The position numbers and the translations under genes are program-made. A DNA stretch of 15,021 bases, from assembly GCA_045597845.1 (NCBI GenBank), contig JAZLKZ010000028.1:1-15021 (forward strand), read 5' to 3'. Source of the stretch: Colimorpha sp045597845 (GTDB taxonomy: Bacteria > Bacteroidota > Bacteroidia > Bacteroidales > P3). Positions 12,567-15,021 of this stretch are shown here, in pieces. The first letter of the stretch is position 1. Every line of letters starts with the position of its first letter. A model generated the notes under the pieces. The model searched no databases. It was not told where the DNA came from and worked only from the letters and a program-made list of their open reading frames with translations.

Positions 12567-13466
12567 ATGGAACTCAGGCAGCTGAAATATTTTGTCAAAG
12601 TGGCCGAACTCTCCAGCTTCTCGGAGGCGGCGAAGGCACTGCACATCACGCAGAGCACTTTGTCGCAACAAATCAAGCAGTTGGAAGACGAGTTGGATGC
12701 CTCCTTGCTGATGCGCGACAACCGGCATGTGCGCCTCACCGATCTGGGCCAGGCCTTTCTGCCCCAGGCTAAGAAGACTCTGACCGATGCCGACACCACG
12801 ATTGACAAGATTCGCAACGTGAAGGGCGTGGTAACTGGCCACCTGACTATCGGCACCACCTACACATTCTCGCCCATCCTCACCGATGTGCTGCTGCTCT
12901 TTATCCGCAAACATCCTGGTGTTAAAGTTAAAATCATTTGTCACCCTGTGGATGAACTGATGGATATGCTCAGCCGACAGGAGGTGGATGTGGTGTTCAG
13001 CTACCGTTCCACCGAGAGCTATCCCGACATTGAATCCTACTCGTTGTTCTTCAACTGCTTATCGGCTGTAATGTGCGACACTCACCCCCTGGCAAACCGC
13101 AAAAGCCTGACACTGGGCGAGTTGAGCAACTGCACATTAGCTCTGCCCGGCAGCGGATGGCAAGCTCGCAATGTGTTCGACTCTATGATTTCCAAAGGGA
13201 CTAACAATTTTAATATTCAACTTGAGGTGAACGATATTGCTATGCTGCTCGAAATAGTATGTTCGTCGCACATGGTCACGTTGTTGTCGCATGCCACCAT
13301 CAAAAGCGGCTGCGGCTTAGTGTCGATCCCCATCGAGGGCAACGACTGTCGCATGGATGGCTGCTACCATGTGAAAAGCGGGGTGTACATGAAATGCGCC
13401 GCCCGCGAATTTATCCGCATGGTCGATGACACGAAATCGCTCTATATCCGCAAAATGGATCTTTGA
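12567..13466 (+). CDS. LysR-family transcriptional regulator
   Basis: A 299-residue protein of standard LysR length. Residues 1-60 are the winged helix-turn-helix: MELRQLKYFVKVAELSSFSE, then AAKALHITQSTLSQQIKQLE and the wing (RDNRHVRLTDLGQAFLPQAK). A linker helix follows, and residues about 90-295 form the two-lobed periplasmic-binding-like effector domain (HLTIGTTYTFSPILTDVLLL onward). Such proteins bind DNA as tetramers and respond to small molecules, often organic or amino acids. It lies six bases after the 38-residue microprotein gene, between lrgAB and the antiporter gene, and is the obvious candidate regulator of both. The inverted repeat at 12304-12339 suggests self-regulation. The effector is unknown; CidR of Staphylococcus offers a precedent for LysR control of cidAB. 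Confidence 0.93.
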   Translation: MELRQLKYFVKVAELSSFSEAAKALHITQSTLSQQIKQLEDELDASLLMRDNRHVRLTDLGQAFLPQAKKTLTDADTTIDKIRNVKGVVTGHLTIGTTYTFSPILTDVLLLFIRKHPGVKVKIICHPVDELMDMLSRQEVDVVFSYRSTESYPDIESYSLFFNCLSAVMCDTHPLANRKSLTLGELSNCTLALPGSGWQARNVFDSMISKGTNNFNIQLEVNDIAMLLEIVCSSHMVTLLSHATIKSGCGLVSIPIEGNDCRMDGCYHVKSGVYMKCAAREFIRMVDDTKSLYIRKMDL

Positions 13467-13480
13467 TTTGGTGCGTAGTG

Positions 13481-13620
13481 GCTTAGTTGTTTAGTTGCTT
13501 AATGGCTTAGTCGTTGACGCAACATCTAAGCCAGAAACCCAAGAACAACTAAGCCCAAAAGCCAACAACATCTAAGCCTCTAAGCAACTAAACTTCTAAG
13601 CAAAACTTACAAACTCATAA
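13481..13620 (+). repeat. Duplicated upstream region, antiporter copy (31-bp core plus CTAAGC motifs)
   Basis: The core at 13498-13528 matches 10980-11010 with one change (GTCGTTG for GTTGTTG). Several CTAAGC motifs and AACTCATA follow. GTTTAGTTGCTTA (13489-13501) pairs perfectly with TAAGCAACTAAAC (13581-13593), so the region can fold as a long hairpin that may also end the LysR transcript. The core lies 98 bases before the antiporter ATG. Confidence 0.6.
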
Positions 13621-13626
13621 TCCAAC

Positions 13627-14856
13627 ATGAACTGGTTAGAAACACTATTTCTACAACCAGGCGTGGCAAACTCTGTCTTGCTTCTGAGCCTGGTAATAGC
13701 CATCGGATTGATTCTTAGTCGTATCCACATAAAGAATATTTCTTTTGGTGTCACATGGATTCTTTTCGTCGGAATCTTTGTGGGCCAACTGGGATTGCAG
13801 CTCGATGCCGAAATTGGCCATTTTGCCAAGGAGTTCGGACTCATCTTGTTCATCTACTCCATCGGCATCGAGGTCGGTCCCGGATTCTTCCAGTCGTTCA
13901 AGAAAGGTGGCGTGCTACTCAACACCCTGGCCATGACCATAGTGCTGCTAGGCTGTGCCATGATGCTTGTCATCCAAATGCTTACGGGCGAGGACAAGGC
14001 CGCCATGGTGGGCGTGCTCTATGGGGCCGTGACCAACACTCCCGGCCTAGGTGCCGCCCAGCAGACTTTCTCTGACCTCAACAACGGACTATCCAACTCA
14101 CTATATGCCCAAGGCTATGCCGTGGCCTACCCACTGGCCGTGGTGGGCATCATACTCAGCATCACATTTCTCAAATGCTTCTTCCGTGTGGACAAAGCCG
14201 CCGAGGATTCGCTCTTTGAGGCCAATTCCGACCGCAATGGAGCCAACCTACAGCGCGCCAACCAGCAGAAAGCAGCATCGCAACAAGCCGAAACTTCAAA
14301 ACCAGAAGACAACAAACCGCACCTTTTCTATATCTTCCTCGGCATTGCGTTGGGTGTGGTGCTGGGCATGCTGCCCATAGCCATTCCCGGCATACCGGTG
14401 CCCATCAAACTGGGTCTGGCTGGCGGCCCGCTGATTGTGTCGATACTCATCTCGCACTATGGCCCCAAGCTCCACATACCCACCCACACCACCAAGTCGG
14501 CCAACCTGATGATACGAGAGATCGGCATCTGCCTGTTTATGGCCGCCGTAGGCATAGGAGCCGGACAAGGTTTTATTCAGACCATCATGAACGGCGGCTA
14601 TATGTGGGTCATCTACGGCTTTGCCATCACGGTGGTGCCCTGCCTGTCAGTAGGCCTGATAGCCCGCTACTGCTTCAACCTCAGCTACTACACCATTGCC
14701 GGCCTTATCTCTGGCGCCATGACCGATCCTCCCGCCCTGGCCTACAGCAACTCGCTCTGCTCCGACCAGCAGTCCAGCGTGGCCTATTCCACGGTCTATC
14801 CCCTCACCATGTTCCTGCGTGTGCTCATGGCCCAGATGCTGGTAATCACACTTTAG
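13627..14856 (+). CDS. AspT/YidE/YbjL-type antiporter lacking RCK domains
   Basis: A 409-residue polytopic membrane protein built of two related halves (about 1-185 and 233-409), each with the family motif GA(V/M)T(N/D)(T/P)P: GAVTNTPGLGAAQQ near 132-146 and GAMTDPPALAYSNS near 363-376. AspT of Tetragenococcus exchanges aspartate for alanine, and relatives (YidE, YbjL) are putative organic or amino-acid exporters. Typical members run about 540-560 residues with two TrkA-C/RCK domains between the halves. Here the centre is a polar linker of about 45 residues (SDRNGANLQRANQQKAASQQ and more), so the cytosolic regulatory domains are absent. It follows the LysR gene and shares an upstream repeat region with lrgA. 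The substrate cannot be read from sequence; an organic acid is inferred from context. Confidence 0.88.
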   Translation: MNWLETLFLQPGVANSVLLLSLVIAIGLILSRIHIKNISFGVTWILFVGIFVGQLGLQLDAEIGHFAKEFGLILFIYSIGIEVGPGFFQSFKKGGVLLNTLAMTIVLLGCAMMLVIQMLTGEDKAAMVGVLYGAVTNTPGLGAAQQTFSDLNNGLSNSLYAQGYAVAYPLAVVGIILSITFLKCFFRVDKAAEDSLFEANSDRNGANLQRANQQKAASQQAETSKPEDNKPHLFYIFLGIALGVVLGMLPIAIPGIPVPIKLGLAGGPLIVSILISHYGPKLHIPTHTTKSANLMIREIGICLFMAAVGIGAGQGFIQTIMNGGYMWVIYGFAITVVPCLSVGLIARYCFNLSYYTIAGLISGAMTDPPALAYSNSLCSDQQSSVAYSTVYPLTMFLRVLMAQMLVITL

Positions 14857-14975
14857 GTAAGATACTTTCATATATAGGACCACTACTGTCCCGTTAAAGT
14901 GGAATAATAGTTCTTTGAAATAATTGAAATATAGTCTTTTATACTTTAAATCAAAGGTGCGATGATTTGAATTTG

Positions 14976-14983
14976 TAATTTTG
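14976..14983 (+). promoter_or_regulatory. Promoter of the gene at the right edge
   Basis: TAATTTTG matches the TAnnTTTG -7 consensus, 22 bases before an ATG at 15006. No clear -33 box is seen. Upstream, CCACT (14880-14884) and AGTGG (14898-14902) flank CTGTCCCGTTAA, which could be the left end of an insertion sequence. Confidence 0.45.
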
Positions 14984-15005
14984 CAGACCATAATAGGATT
15001 TGCAA

Positions 15006-15021
15006 ATGAACAAAGAAAAAT
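15006..15021 (+). CDS. Start of a gene cut by the window edge
   Basis: Only MNKEK is visible. The short leader after a consensus -7 box supports a real start. The position after an IS-end-like sequence suggests an IS4-type transposase, but five residues cannot show that. Confidence 0.35.

Noticed and set aside
12474..12944. 156-codon minus-strand frame over the microprotein and LysR start
   Set aside because: It overlaps the conserved LysR helix-turn-helix in another frame; no promoter or leader is seen for it.
10980..13620. CRISPR array in the CTAAGC-rich stretches
   Set aside because: The repeated units are 6-12 bases with irregular spacing and no constant repeat/spacer length; no cas genes are near.

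Overview
This window comes from a bacterium of the order Bacteroidales, probably Prevotella-like. Four kinds of evidence point there: several small lipoproteins with short basic N-termini and a lipobox cysteine, a secreted protein ending in a type IX secretion (YPNP...GVYFVK) sorting domain, promoters of the Bacteroidetes TAnnTTTG type, and AT-rich leaders mostly without Shine-Dalgarno sites. These are sequence observations; the exact genus cannot be fixed from them.

Left half (about 1-9,000), all clear genes on the minus strand and AT-rich. Positions 163-2725 hold three lipoprotein genes, one of them a HExxH zinc-metalloprotease-like protein whose signal-peptide start is broken by one missing A. 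Positions 2765-3261 and 6685-7189 are two copies, in the same orientation, of a ~500 bp internally deleted insertion sequence. Each keeps 19-bp terminal inverted repeats and the last ~75 codons of an IS982-like transposase. Between them lies a tight operon reading leftward: a YjbR/MmcQ protein, an unknown lipoprotein, a formylglycine-generating-enzyme-fold (SUMF1) lipoprotein and another unknown lipoprotein. It is followed by ~700 bp of decayed gene fragments, including a RecD2-like N-terminus. Positions 7222-8936 form a distinct unit: a P-loop GTPase with a DUF697-like membrane tail, preceded by a promoter, a 25-codon ORF with a good ribosome binding site and a terminator-like hairpin. The whole unit is bracketed by a perfect 61-bp direct repeat.

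Right half (9,046-15,021), all on the plus strand and richer in GC. It holds a type IX-secreted protein with a P-domain-like beta-sandwich, an FKBP-type prolyl isomerase broken by one missing base, and an lrgA-lrgB pair (LrgAB/CidAB, or PftAB-type pyruvate facilitator). Next come a 38-residue single-span membrane microprotein, a LysR regulator and an AspT/YidE-type antiporter lacking the usual central RCK domains. A nearly identical 31-bp core with CTAAGC-rich flanks lies about 96-98 bases before both lrgA and the antiporter gene, which suggests that LrgAB, the regulator and the antiporter form one organic-acid transport regulon. The window ends a few codons into a gene that may be an IS transposase.

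The most unusual items are the direct-repeat-bounded GTPase unit with its possible attenuator, a ~70-bp palindromic repeat found three times (twice inside the IS remnants), the duplicated upstream region in the LrgAB/antiporter locus, and the 38-residue membrane protein.
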